Assembly (NCBI GenBank): GCA_035604135.1
Contig: DATNJB010000012.1
Location: forward strand, 1 to 52,794
Length of the DNA: 52,794 nt
Source: Poindextera sp035604135
Lineage (GTDB): Bacteria > Pseudomonadota > Alphaproteobacteria > Caulobacterales > Caulobacteraceae
Direction of reading: 5' to 3'
Part shown: piece after piece, positions 10,798-21,171 of the stretch
Position numbering within the stretch: the stretch's first letter is position 1
How the letters are laid out: every line of letters starts with the position of its first letter
The notes under the pieces: model-generated
The model's input: only the letters and a program-made list of their open reading frames with translations
Database searches by the model: none
What the model was told of the DNA's origin: nothing
Program-made: the position numbers and the translations under genes

Positions 10798-11907
10798 CTA
10801 AGGCTGGACGATGCGGCCGCCGGTCATGGGGGCGGGAACGCCGGTTGTGCGCGGGAACGAGATCGGCAGCCCGAGCAGACAGCGGGCGGCGAGGAAGGCG
10901 AAGGCTTCCGCCTCGATGGAGTCGCCGCGCCAGTGGACGTCCTCGGCGCTCAGCGTTGGGAACGGCAGCCGCTCGCGGATCGCCTGCATGAGCACGGGAT
11001 TTTGCCGGCCGCCGCCCGTGACGACGAGGCGGAGCGGTATCTCGGGCAAGGCCCGCAGCCCGCGCGCGACGCTTTCGGCGGCGAAGGCGGTCAGGGTCGC
11101 GGCGGCGTCTTCCAGGGAGAGCGCGCTGACCGGATCGAGCGCGAAGTCGAACCGATCCAGCGACTTCGGCCCGTGCCTCTGGAAGTAGGGATCGGCGAGG
11201 TAGGCTTCGAGCACGCCTTGGTCGACCTGCCGAGCGCCGGCGAGCACCCCATCGGCGTCGAACCGCCCCGCCCCTCGGGACTGCACGAGCAGGTCCAGCA
11301 TTCCGTTCGCCGGACCGGTGTCGAAGGCTTCGAGCGCGCCGTCCGACCCGACCAGCGTGACGTTGGCGACGCCGCCAAGGTTGAGCACCGCGGTCGGTGT
11401 CGAGAGCGTCGAATATTGGACGAGCGCCGCGTGGTATGCCGGCGCGAGCGGCGCCCCCTGCCCGCCCTCGGCCAGATCGTCGGAGCGGAAGTCATAGGCC
11501 ACGGCGATGCCAAGCCCGCGCGCGACCGCCTCCGCGTCGATGAGCTGCACCGTGCGCCCGACCGGGCGCGTCGGCGTCGGCGGCGCATGCAGCACCGTCT
11601 GGCCCTGCAGGCCGATCAGGTCGATGTCCTCCGGCAGCAGCCGATGGCGCCGCATGAAGTCGTCGGCCGCGGCGATGTGCTCGTCGGCGATCACGTCCGC
11701 AGCTCGCGCGAAGCTCTCGGGGAGCGGCGCGCCCGGCTCCCAGCGCAGCGCGTCGGCGATGGCCGACTCGATGAGCGCCCTCGATGCCGGATCGAGCCTC
11801 TTCTCCTCCGCCGGGCCGAGCCGGGTGATCTCTTCGCCGTCGGTCTCGATCACCGCCATGTCGACCGCATCGAGAGAGGTGCCGGTCATGAAGCCAAGGA
11901 TGCGCAT
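10798..11907 (-). CDS. anmK: Anhydro-N-acetylmuramic acid kinase
   Basis: A 369-residue sugar kinase of the ASKHA fold that phosphorylates and opens anhydro-MurNAc during peptidoglycan recycling. Motifs: GFMTGTSLDAVDMAV at the start (phosphate 1), GLQGQTVLHAPP, VAYDFRSDDLAEGGQGAPLAP, LNLGGVANVT, FDTGPANGMLD (catalytic Asp) and VVTGGGRQNP. The ATG at 11907 gives the standard N-terminus MRILGFMTG; longer in-frame starts add unrelated residues. It is divergent from tyrS. Its presence fits a cell that recycles its wall. Confidence 0.95.
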   Translation of the reverse strand: MRILGFMTGTSLDAVDMAVIETDGEEITRLGPAEEKRLDPASRALIESAIADALRWEPGAPLPESFARAADVIADEHIAAADDFMRRHRLLPEDIDLIGLQGQTVLHAPPTPTRPVGRTVQLIDAEAVARGLGIAVAYDFRSDDLAEGGQGAPLAPAYHAALVQYSTLSTPTAVLNLGGVANVTLVGSDGALEAFDTGPANGMLDLLVQSRGAGRFDADGVLAGARQVDQGVLEAYLADPYFQRHGPKSLDRFDFALDPVSALSLEDAAATLTAFAAESVARGLRALPEIPLRLVVTGGGRQNPVLMQAIRERLPFPTLSAEDVHWRGDSIEAEAFAFLAARCLLGLPISFPRTTGVPAPMTGGRIVQP

Positions 11908-12100
11908 GGCGGTTGACTGCCATAGGTGGGCGCCGCTACCAAGCGCGCCATGACCGGAACGGTTTGCCACGGCCGCCGCTACTACCGCTCGCACCTCTAG
12001 CGAGCGGCCGGTTCATCTTTGCCTCGCCGCCCGCAAAGGTCGGCGACGGCTCTTGCCAAGAGACGGTCTCCGGCCGAAAGCCAGATCAAGGATTCCGTCG

Positions 12101-13387
12101 ATGCCAGCCGAAGCCACGCCATCAGATTTCAAGCCGAAGTCCGACCTCGTTCGGACGCTGATCGAGCGCGGCCACATCTACCAGGCGACGGATCTGGCTG
12201 GCCTGGACGCCGCCGCGGCCAAGGGGCCGATCACGGGCTACATCGGCTTCGACGCCACCGCCCCTTCGCTGCATGTTGGCAGCCTGGTGCAGATCATGAC
12301 GCTGCGCCGGATGCAGGAGACCGGCCACAAACCGCTCGCGCTGATGGGTGGCGGCACCACCAAGGTGGGCGATCCCTCCGACAAGACGAGTCAGCGCCCG
12401 CTTCTCACCGACGCCGAGATCGCCGCCAACATCGCCGGGATCGAGCGCGCCTTCGTCCCGTTCCTCAACTTCGGCAGTGGGCCGACGGACGCGGTGATGG
12501 TGAACAACGCCGACTGGCTGGAGCAGCTGGGTTACGTCGAGTTCCTGCGCGAGTTTGGCGTGCATTTCACCATCAACCGCATGCTGGCGCTGGAGTTCGT
12601 CCGTTTACGGATTGAGAACGAGCAACCGCTGACCGTACTCGAGTTCAACTACGTTCTGATGCAGGCGGTCGATTTCCTCGAGCTGCACCGACGGTTGGGT
12701 TGCACCCTGCAGTTCGGCGGCTCCGAGCAGTGGGGCAACATCGTCAACGGAATCGGCCTTATCCGCCGCCTCGATGGCGCCGAAGCGTTCGGCGTGACCG
12801 CACCGCTCGTCACCACCGCCTCGGGCGTCAAGATGGGCAAGACCGTCGACGGGGCAATCTGGCTGAACGCCGATCTGCTCGGCGCCTACGGATACTGGCA
12901 GTTCTGGCGCAACACAGACGACGCCGATGTTGGCCGTTTTCTGCGCCTCTTCACCGACCTCCCGCTGGACGAGATCGAGCGGCTGGAGCGGTTGGGCGGC
13001 GCCGAGATCAACGAAGCCAAGAAGGTGCTGGCGAACGAGGCGACAGCCTTGTTGCACGGCCCGGAGGCCGCCGAGGACGCGGCGCTCACCGCGCGGGCGG
13101 CGTTTGAGGGCGGCCGCGCGGCCGACGCGCTGGGCGGCCTTCCCGCCTTCGGCCTTAGCGCGACCCGCTTTGCGGGGATGTCGAACGCCGAGCTGATGGT
13201 GGCTGTCGGGTTCGCGACCTCGAACTCCGACGCGCGGCGGCAGATCGCGAACGGCGGTTTCCGCATCAACGGCGCCAAGGTCGACGACGCGGGCGCTCCG
13301 GCCGCGATCGAGGGGGGCGAGGCGGAGTTGCGCAAGGGCAAGACCCGCATACGTTTCTTTCTCTATCCCGAGGAGGCGAAGACCTGA
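12101..13387 (+). CDS. tyrS: Tyrosyl-tRNA synthetase
   Basis: A 428-residue class I synthetase that charges tRNA-Tyr. The HIGH-like site is HVGS at about residues 58-61, and the KMSKS-like loop is KMGKT at about 244-248. The Tyr-binding stretch is VLEFNYVLMQAVDFLEL, with QFGGSEQWGNI downstream. An S4-type RNA-binding domain forms the end (RRQIANGGFRINGAKVDD). The ATG at 12101 was preferred over 12053 because it has AAGGA 8 bases upstream and gives the expected N-terminus. The stop overlaps the bcp start (TGATG). Confidence 0.96.
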   Translation: MPAEATPSDFKPKSDLVRTLIERGHIYQATDLAGLDAAAAKGPITGYIGFDATAPSLHVGSLVQIMTLRRMQETGHKPLALMGGGTTKVGDPSDKTSQRPLLTDAEIAANIAGIERAFVPFLNFGSGPTDAVMVNNADWLEQLGYVEFLREFGVHFTINRMLALEFVRLRIENEQPLTVLEFNYVLMQAVDFLELHRRLGCTLQFGGSEQWGNIVNGIGLIRRLDGAEAFGVTAPLVTTASGVKMGKTVDGAIWLNADLLGAYGYWQFWRNTDDADVGRFLRLFTDLPLDEIERLERLGGAEINEAKKVLANEATALLHGPEAAEDAALTARAAFEGGRAADALGGLPAFGLSATRFAGMSNAELMVAVGFATSNSDARRQIANGGFRINGAKVDDAGAPAAIEGGEAELRKGKTRIRFFLYPEEAKT

Positions 13388-13857
13388 TGCCGAGCGACCT
13401 TTCAGTGGGCGACCCCGCCCCCGACTTCGACCTCGCCGCCGATGGCGGCGCGCGCGTGCGGCTGACCGACTTCAAGGGGCGCACGCTGGTGCTCTACTTC
13501 TATCCGAAGGACGACACCTCCGGCTGCACCACCGAGGCGAAGGCGTTTGCGGCCGCCTCGAGCGACTTTGCGAAGGCCGGCGCCGCGATCGTCGGCGTCT
13601 CGAAGGATTCCGTGAAGAGTCACGACAAGTTCAAGGCCAAGTACGATCTGAACTTCGCGCTCGCTTCCGATGCGGACGGCCTGGTCATGGAGCGCTATGG
13701 CGTCTGGGTCGAGAAGAGCATGTACGGGCGCAAATACATGGGCACGGAGCGCACGACGCTGCTCATCGACGGCGAGGGACGGATCGCCAGGATCTGGCGC
13801 AAAGTCAAGGTGCCCGGCCACGCCAAGGAGGTGCTCGGGGCCCTCCGCTCGCTGTGA
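13387..13857 (+). CDS. bcp: Thioredoxin-dependent peroxiredoxin, Bcp type
   Basis: A 156-residue peroxiredoxin that reduces hydroperoxides. It has GDPAPDFDL, YFYPKDDTSGCTTEA with the peroxidatic C47, and a conserved Arg in GTERTTLLID. C47 is the only cysteine in the protein; the resolving Cys found five residues later in E. coli Bcp is replaced (sequence TTEAKAF), so it works as a 1-Cys type or needs an outside thiol. Translationally coupled to tyrS by a one-base overlap, a pairing with no evident functional link. Confidence 0.93.
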   Translation: MPSDLSVGDPAPDFDLAADGGARVRLTDFKGRTLVLYFYPKDDTSGCTTEAKAFAAASSDFAKAGAAIVGVSKDSVKSHDKFKAKYDLNFALASDADGLVMERYGVWVEKSMYGRKYMGTERTTLLIDGEGRIARIWRKVKVPGHAKEVLGALRSL

Positions 13858-13918
13858 GCAGCAGGTGCAGTCCGCGACGGAGCGTCGCGTCAGCCTATAC
13901 GGCGGCGCTAGCGGTTGC

Positions 13919-13933
13919 CTAAGCCGTCGTTAA
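13919..13933 (+). promoter_or_regulatory. Possible CtrA-like site before the M23/bactofilin genes
   Basis: CTAA-N7-TTAA differs from the caulobacter CtrA box TTAA-N7-TTAA at one base, and lies 40 bases before the start of the M23 peptidase gene. A short motif like this can occur by chance, so this is only a pointer. Confidence 0.25.
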
Positions 13934-13972
13934 TGGGCCATAAGCTCCGGACTGCGCTCGACAAGGGGTTCC

Positions 13973-15148
13973 GTGCGGATGGTCGCTGACCAACTGACCC
14001 GGCTGCGACGCTTCCTCGAGAGCGTATTCCCAGAACGTCACATCTACGTCCGCACCGGCGGCGGCGAAGTGCGCGGCATCGTCCTGACCACCGCCCGCCA
14101 GGTCGCGGTCTGCGCCGGCGTGTCGGTGCTCGCCCTTTGGCTCATCTTCTGCACCGGCGCGATGCTCGTGCAGGCGACGTCGCCGAACCCCGCGGACCGC
14201 GCCGCGGCCCACATGGAGGCCTATTACGAGCGGCTGACCGCCGACCGGCAGGCCAGGCTGAACAGCGCCATGGCCCAGTTGAGCGACACCAACGGCGCGC
14301 TGAGCGAGCTCGCGCGGTCGGTCGAGACCCGCCATGAAGCGCTGGCCCTGCTGTTCACCGAGGCGAAGGGCGAGCCCGGCGCCGCCCAGGCTCTCGCCCC
14401 CGCGCCGGTCGCTGCGCTGGCTAACGCCAACCCGCTGTCGGGCGTCCGCGCGGTCGAACAGGACCAGGACCGGCTGATCGCCCGCGCCGAGACCTACGCC
14501 AAGTCGCGCGCCGACCGGCTGCGCCTGGCGTTTCGCCTCGCCGGGCTCGACCCCGCCTCGTTCAGCCCGGTCAGCGACGACAGCCTGGGCGGACCGCTGA
14601 TCGATACCAAGGACCCGCGCGCGCTGGCCGCCATCCTCGACGTCGATCCCGACTTCGCCCAACGCATCCAGAACGCGGCGACCGACCTCTCCGACGTACG
14701 CTCGTTGACCGGTCTCGCCCAGGCGCTGCCGCTGGCCGCGCCGACGCTGGCCTCGCAGACCCGTCGCACAAGCGGTTTCGGCGCGCGCATCGACCCCTTC
14801 ACCGGGCGGCCAAGTTTTCACCCGGGCGTTGATTTCGCCGGGCCGATGTACACGCCTGTCCATGCCACCGCCCCCGGCGTCGTCTCTTTCGTCGGCCAGC
14901 GCAACGGCTATGGCAATGTAGTCGAAATTGATCATGGCCATGGGTTGAAGACACGGTTTGGCCACTTGGCTGCTGTCTACGTCATGGCGGGCCAGCACGT
15001 CGCTATCGGGACCAAGCTGGGCGGCATCGGTTCAACGGGCCGCTCCACCGGACCTCACCTCCACTATGAGGTCTGGGTTGACGGACGACTGCAAAACCCG
15101 GAACGTTTCTTGGAGGCCGGCCAATATGTTCAGCAAGCAACCGAGTAA
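13973..15148 (+). CDS. Membrane-anchored M23 (LytM) endopeptidase, LmdC/LdpA type
   Basis: A 391-residue bitopic protein starting at GTG. Residues 1-40 are a short cytoplasmic tail with the stretch FPERHIYVRTGG. Residues about 44-65 are a membrane segment (VAVCAGVSVLALWLIFCTGAML), followed by a coiled-coil-like region and a C-terminal LytM domain. The zinc site is visible: HPGVDFAG, then HLHYEVW, within RTSGFGARIDPFTGRPSFHPG. This enzyme class cuts peptide crosslinks in the wall. Its gene overlaps the bactofilin gene by 23 bases. In related caulobacters and Hyphomonas such peptidases are known partners of bactofilin BacA, bound through the short cytoplasmic tail, and shape stalks or buds. Confidence 0.9.
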   Translation: MRMVADQLTRLRRFLESVFPERHIYVRTGGGEVRGIVLTTARQVAVCAGVSVLALWLIFCTGAMLVQATSPNPADRAAAHMEAYYERLTADRQARLNSAMAQLSDTNGALSELARSVETRHEALALLFTEAKGEPGAAQALAPAPVAALANANPLSGVRAVEQDQDRLIARAETYAKSRADRLRLAFRLAGLDPASFSPVSDDSLGGPLIDTKDPRALAAILDVDPDFAQRIQNAATDLSDVRSLTGLAQALPLAAPTLASQTRRTSGFGARIDPFTGRPSFHPGVDFAGPMYTPVHATAPGVVSFVGQRNGYGNVVEIDHGHGLKTRFGHLAAVYVMAGQHVAIGTKLGGIGSTGRSTGPHLHYEVWVDGRLQNPERFLEAGQYVQQATE

Positions 15149-15620
15149 GACGCCGACGAACACGCCGGCCAGGACATCAACCCCGAGCATCGTGAGCGAG
15201 ATGAATACCGTTGCCGATCCTAATTCCTTCCGCAAAACACCCGCGTCGCCGAAGGTGGCCTCGCTCATCGCAGCCGACACGACCATCGACGGCGGCGTTA
15301 GCGGCGACACCGAGCTGCACGTCGATGGCGTGATCCGTGGCGACGTCGCCGTCGCCCGCCTTTCCATCGGCGAGAGCGGCTCGATCGAAGGCGCGATCCA
15401 GGCGGAGACCGTCGAGGCGCGCGGCCGCGTCGTCGGCTCGATCACCGCCAAGCAGGTCAGGCTGTACGCCAGCTGCCACATCGACGGCGACATCACCCAT
15501 GAGCAGCTGACGATGGAGGCGGGCGCGTTCTTCCAGGGACGCAGCCTGAAGTTTCAACGCACATCGACGCCAGTCGCGGCCATCACTGGCGAAGTGATCG
15601 AGATCAGTGCCGCGGAATAG
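15126..15620 (+). CDS. bacA: Bactofilin
   Basis: A 164-residue bactofilin, a polymer-forming cytoskeletal protein with a triangular beta-helix. The central domain runs from about SLIAADTTIDGGVSGDTEL to GAFFQGRSLKF, with regular repeats such as LHVDGVIRGDVAVARLSIGESGSIEGAI. The two ends are disordered, Thr/Pro-rich at the N-terminus. The ATG at 15126 lies inside the upstream M23 gene with a TTGGAGG 8 bases before it, so translation is coupled. Bactofilins form membrane-bound sheets that place wall enzymes; here the likely client is the peptidase next door. Its stop is 9 bases from that of the convergent prfB. Confidence 0.93.
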   Translation: MFSKQPSKTPTNTPARTSTPSIVSEMNTVADPNSFRKTPASPKVASLIAADTTIDGGVSGDTELHVDGVIRGDVAVARLSIGESGSIEGAIQAETVEARGRVVGSITAKQVRLYASCHIDGDITHEQLTMEAGAFFQGRSLKFQRTSTPVAAITGEVIEISAAE

Positions 15621-15629
15621 CGCCGTCTC

Positions 15630-16752
15630 TTAGGCGTTCGGCCGGTCCCGCGTGGCGCCGACGCGCTGCCCGAGCGCGGCGCCCATGAAGGCGTCGAGGT
15701 CGCCGTCGAGCACGCCTGCGGTGTCGGACGTCTCCACCTCGGTCCTGAGGTCCTTGACCATCTGATAGGGCTGCAGGACGTAGGAACGGATCTGGTGGCC
15801 CCAGCCGATGTCGCTCTTCTGGTCCTCGAGCGCCTGCTGGGCCGCCTCCCGCCTTTGCAGCTCGAGCTCGTAGAGCCTGGCGCGCAACATCTTCCACGCC
15901 TCGTCGCGGTTCTGGTGCTGCGAGCGGCCGGCCTGGCAGGCGACCGCGACCCCGGTCGGAATGTGCGTCAGGCGGACGGCTGAGTCGGTCTTGTTGATAT
16001 GCTGACCGCCCGCGCCGGATGAGCGGTAGGTGTCGGTGCGCACGTCGGCCGGATTGATCTCGATCTCGATCGTGTCATCGACGACCGGATAGACCCAGAC
16101 CGAGGCGAAGCTGGTGTGCCGCCGGGCGTTGGAGTCGAAGGGCGATATGCGCACCAGACGATGCACGCCGGCTTCGGTTTTCAGCCAGCCGTAAGCGTTC
16201 GGCCCCTTGACCTGCAGCGTGGCTGACTTGATCCCGGCCTGATCACCAGGGGTCTCCTCGACCACCTCGACCGCATAGCCGTGGGCTTGGGACCAGCGGG
16301 TGTACATGCGCACCAGCATCTGCGCCCAGTCGGCCGATTCCGTGCCCCCGGCGCCGGAGTTGACTTCCAGATAGGCGTCGTTGGCGTCGGCCTCCCCCGA
16401 CAGCAGCGCCTCGAGCTCGGCCCGGCCGGCGCGCGCCTTCAAGCCCGCAAGCTGCTGGCGCGCATCCTCGAGCGAGGCCTCATCGCCCTCCTCGTCGGCC
16501 AGCCCGGCGTAGTCCACGGCGTCGGCAAGCCCGCGCTCGAGCTCACGGACGGCCCCGATCTGGTCGGCGAGCCGGGTCCGCTCGCGCATCAGGCTCTGCG
16601 CTTGCGCCGGCCGGTCCCACAGCGTCGGGTCCTCGACGCGCGCGTCGAGCTCGTCCAGCCGCCTTAGCGCCGGCTCCCAGTCAAAGGCGCCTCCTGAGCA
16701 GGTCGATCGACTGCTCGATGTCGGCCTTCGCGGCCTCGACATCCGGTCTCAT
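15630..16752 (-). CDS. prfB: Peptide chain release factor 2, with programmed +1 frameshift
   Basis: RF2 ends translation at UGA and UAA. The coding sequence is split: ATG at 16752 opens 23 codons (MRPDVEAAKADIEQS...) ending CTT, then an in-frame TGA at 16683-16681. Skipping one base (16683) reads GAC TGG GAG (DWEPALRRLDEL) and continues for 350 residues, 373 in all. The anticodon-recognition tripeptide SPF is in VRISPFDSN and the catalytic GGQ in SSGAGGQHINKTD. The frame alone, without the shift, has no good start. Located 29 bases after mrcA on the same strand. Confidence 0.96.
16681..16695 (-). promoter_or_regulatory. prfB +1 frameshift site
   Basis: The minus strand reads AGGAGG CGC CTT TGA C. 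This is an anti-Shine-Dalgarno-binding AGGAGG exactly three bases before the slippery CTT, then the UGA stop and C, the same layout as the classical E. coli prfB site. Low RF2 slows stopping at UGA and allows the shift, so RF2 limits its own synthesis. Confidence 0.95.
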
Positions 16753-16781
16753 GGGTAAACTCCTGAACGGGCGTGCTGGCC

Positions 16782-19151
<2,370 letters not shown>

Positions 19152-19529
19152 CGCCGGATGACCTCCGAGGGCGCCGCCCCTTAGGGCTCAGGGTCTAGCG
19201 TGTGTCGCGTCGTGCGGGAAGGCTCACCAGGCGGCCTGCCGCCCGGTCCTTCGCGCCATGCCGAATACGGCGCAGCGGGGCGTGTGCGGTCCTCGCGTTG
19301 TATCGCTTCCACATTCGCGGGACAGTCGGTGGTTCCGCGACTGTAAGGGGCCGCAGTACGGCTGAAGGCCGCCACCGGGACACAGGGTTCGCCGGCCGGC
19401 AACGTTCTGATCGACCGCGATCGGCGGCGACCAAGAAACACTCCTGGCCGATATCCTTCAGCGGATCACAGCGATCTCGGGCGCGCCCATCGACGCGATC
19501 CGTCACGAAGGCCCCGGCCTAAGCCGCCT
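19152..19529. other. Gene-free stretch between amidase and mrcA
   Basis: 378 bases with no convincing gene: the open frames here are Arg-rich and lack a start with a ribosome site. It should hold the mrcA promoter, though none is clear. On the plus strand its middle part resembles a cobalamin riboswitch (next entry). Confidence 0.5.
19315..19449 (+). ncRNA. Degenerate cobalamin-riboswitch-like element
   Basis: On the plus strand several conserved blocks of the cobalamin riboswitch appear in order: GGGACAGTCGGTG (19319-19331), CCGCGACTGTAAGGGG (19335-19350, compare CCGCaACTGTAAgcGG), GCCACCGGGACACAGGG (19371-19387, compare GCCACTGG...GGG) and a weak end ACCAAGAAACACTCCTGGCC (19430-19449). The core is shorter than normal and no plus-strand gene follows; the amidase gene downstream is antisense. 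It may be a decayed leader left after gene loss, or chance similarity. Confidence 0.3.
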
Positions 19530-20735
19530 TCAGCGCTCGGCGACTTGCAGGCTCTGGTGGAAGTAGTCGTCGATGGCGGCGGCGACCTCGCCCATGAAAT
19601 GGTCGCGCTGGGCGGGGCTGTTCAAGAGCCGCTCGTCATCGGTATTGGTGATGAAGCCCATCTCGAGCAGGACGGCGGGCACGTCGGGCGCGAGCAGCAC
19701 CATGAAGCCGGCATCGCGGTGGCCGGCATGCGCCTGAGCCCGGTCGCCGATATGGTCGAGCAGCGCCTCGGCGAAGGCGTCGGAGCGGTTGCGCGTCGCG
19801 CGTTGGGTCAGGTCGTGCAGAATCTGGTTCACCGCCTGCGTCTGCCCCGGCAGGTCGGCGTTCATCAGCCAGTCGTCGCGGTCGGTGACTCCACGCACGA
19901 CCCGCTCTGAGCCCTTGTCAGACAGGGTGTAGATGGTCGCGCCGCGGGCTGCATCCGACGACCCCGAGTCGGAATGGAGCGAGATGAAGAGGTCGGCATT
20001 TCCGCGCCGGGCGATCTGCACGCGCACGGGCAGCGGCACATAGACGTCCGATGTGCGCGTCATCACCACGCGATAGCGGCCGGTCGCCTCCAGCTTGGCC
20101 CTCAGCAGCCGGGCGGCGGCAAGGTTCAGGTCCTTCTCACGGCTCATCGAACCGAGCGCGCCGGGGTCGTGGCCGCCATGCCCTGGATCGATGACGATCA
20201 CCTTGCGCGCGTGGCTGGGCGCCGCACGCGTGGAAGTCAGGCTGTGGGCGGGGGTGACCCGAGGCGCGTAGGCTACCGCCTGCGGCGGGGCGCCCTGCGC
20301 AGGCTCCAGGTCGATCACGTAGCGGTACATCGGCTCGCCATCGGCGGGTGGGAGCAAGAACCGGCGGCGGACGTCGGCGGGCCTGGCGAGGGCCAGACGA
20401 ACACGGGCGGCGCCGGCGACGCTGTCGACGCTCCAGCTCGACACCAGGCCGAGCCCACGCCCTTGAAGATCGCTGTCGACGCTCAGGCCGGGAAGCGCCA
20501 GCACCACCGGCGCGCCAGCGATTCCGCCGGGGGCGATCAGCCGCCCCTTGGCGGTTTGGTTAAGGTCGACCACGACGCGGGTCATGGTCATATCGCCCCC
20601 CAGGCGAACGCCGAGCACGTTCTCCGCGCCGACCGGGTTCTGCGATGCGGCGGCGGCAAGGCAGAGGACCGCTCCCACGGCGGCCGCCAGCCGTCCCCAT
20701 GCCGATCCGATCGCGCCGAGAAGCCGCGCGGGCAT
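19530..20735 (-). CDS. amiC: N-acetylmuramoyl-L-alanine amidase, AmiC type
   Basis: A 401-residue periplasmic amidase that cuts the bond between MurNAc and the stem peptide, needed for daughter cell separation. A signal segment occupies about residues 10-32 (ending near AAAASQ). Residues about 38-145 form an AMIN domain (VLGVRLGGDMTMTRVVVDL) that targets septal wall. The catalytic Amidase_3 domain starts at VIVIDPGHGGHDPGA (zinc H186), with SLHSDS (second His) and the Glu in LLEMGFITN. It is divergent from rne, with mrcA downstream; this rne-amidase-mrcA-prfB order is common in alphaproteobacteria. Confidence 0.94.
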   Translation of the reverse strand: MPARLLGAIGSAWGRLAAAVGAVLCLAAAASQNPVGAENVLGVRLGGDMTMTRVVVDLNQTAKGRLIAPGGIAGAPVVLALPGLSVDSDLQGRGLGLVSSWSVDSVAGAARVRLALARPADVRRRFLLPPADGEPMYRYVIDLEPAQGAPPQAVAYAPRVTPAHSLTSTRAAPSHARKVIVIDPGHGGHDPGALGSMSREKDLNLAAARLLRAKLEATGRYRVVMTRTSDVYVPLPVRVQIARRGNADLFISLHSDSGSSDAARGATIYTLSDKGSERVVRGVTDRDDWLMNADLPGQTQAVNQILHDLTQRATRNRSDAFAEALLDHIGDRAQAHAGHRDAGFMVLLAPDVPAVLLEMGFITNTDDERLLNSPAQRDHFMGEVAAAIDDYFHQSLQVAER

Positions 20736-21171
20736 CTGAGGCCCCCGATTACTGGGAATGTCTTTTAAGTCTGACGGTAACGTCTGTCCTGTAGCAATTC
20801 CGTTAACCGAGCCGTCGAACCTAGCCTTTCTTTTCTCGCGCGATTGTTGCAGAGTCGCAGGCGCGGGTCACGCCGCCCAGACCACCGGGCGCGCCCGCAA
20901 CGAAGGCCGCCTCGGCGCCGCCCTTCCAGGTTCGTGTCTTAACAAGCCGAGCTTGGCGTCTGGCGAGACTCAGAGGCGCCTGAACAGGACCCCGCGCCCG
21001 CTTGCCGAGCGCGATTTGGACGAATGATCCCCATGGGCCGCGTCGCTCACGCCCACCACCGGCAGCAGGTCGCATTTGCAGCTTTGCAAGCGCGCGACCT
21101 GTCGGCGCGCGCCCGCATGAACATCAGGCCCCCGGGGCATCGCCCCGGCGCGCGCCTCGGAGACTTACTTG
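20736..21171. promoter_or_regulatory. Divergent control region and long rne leader
   Basis: 436 bases without a gene between the amidase and rne starts. On the rne side there are two clear hairpins. One has an 8-bp stem CAGGTCGC/GCGACCTG (21066-21101) enclosing a second 5-bp stem TTGCA/TGCAA. The other is CCGGGGC-ATC-GCCCCGG (21132-21148). Both precede the GGAG ribosome site at 21159. Structured 5' leaders of rne are known to let RNase E control its own mRNA in E. coli; whether this happens here is inference. No tRNA was recognised. Confidence 0.5.

Noticed and set aside
13874..13890. Possible terminator after bcp (CGCGAC...GTCGCG)
   Set aside because: The 6-bp stem has no following T run, so it is no better than chance in GC-rich DNA.
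20764..20780. CtrA-like TTAA-N-GTAA in the amidase/rne spacer
   Set aside because: The spacer is 8 and the second half is wrong, so it does not fit TTAA-N7-TTAA.
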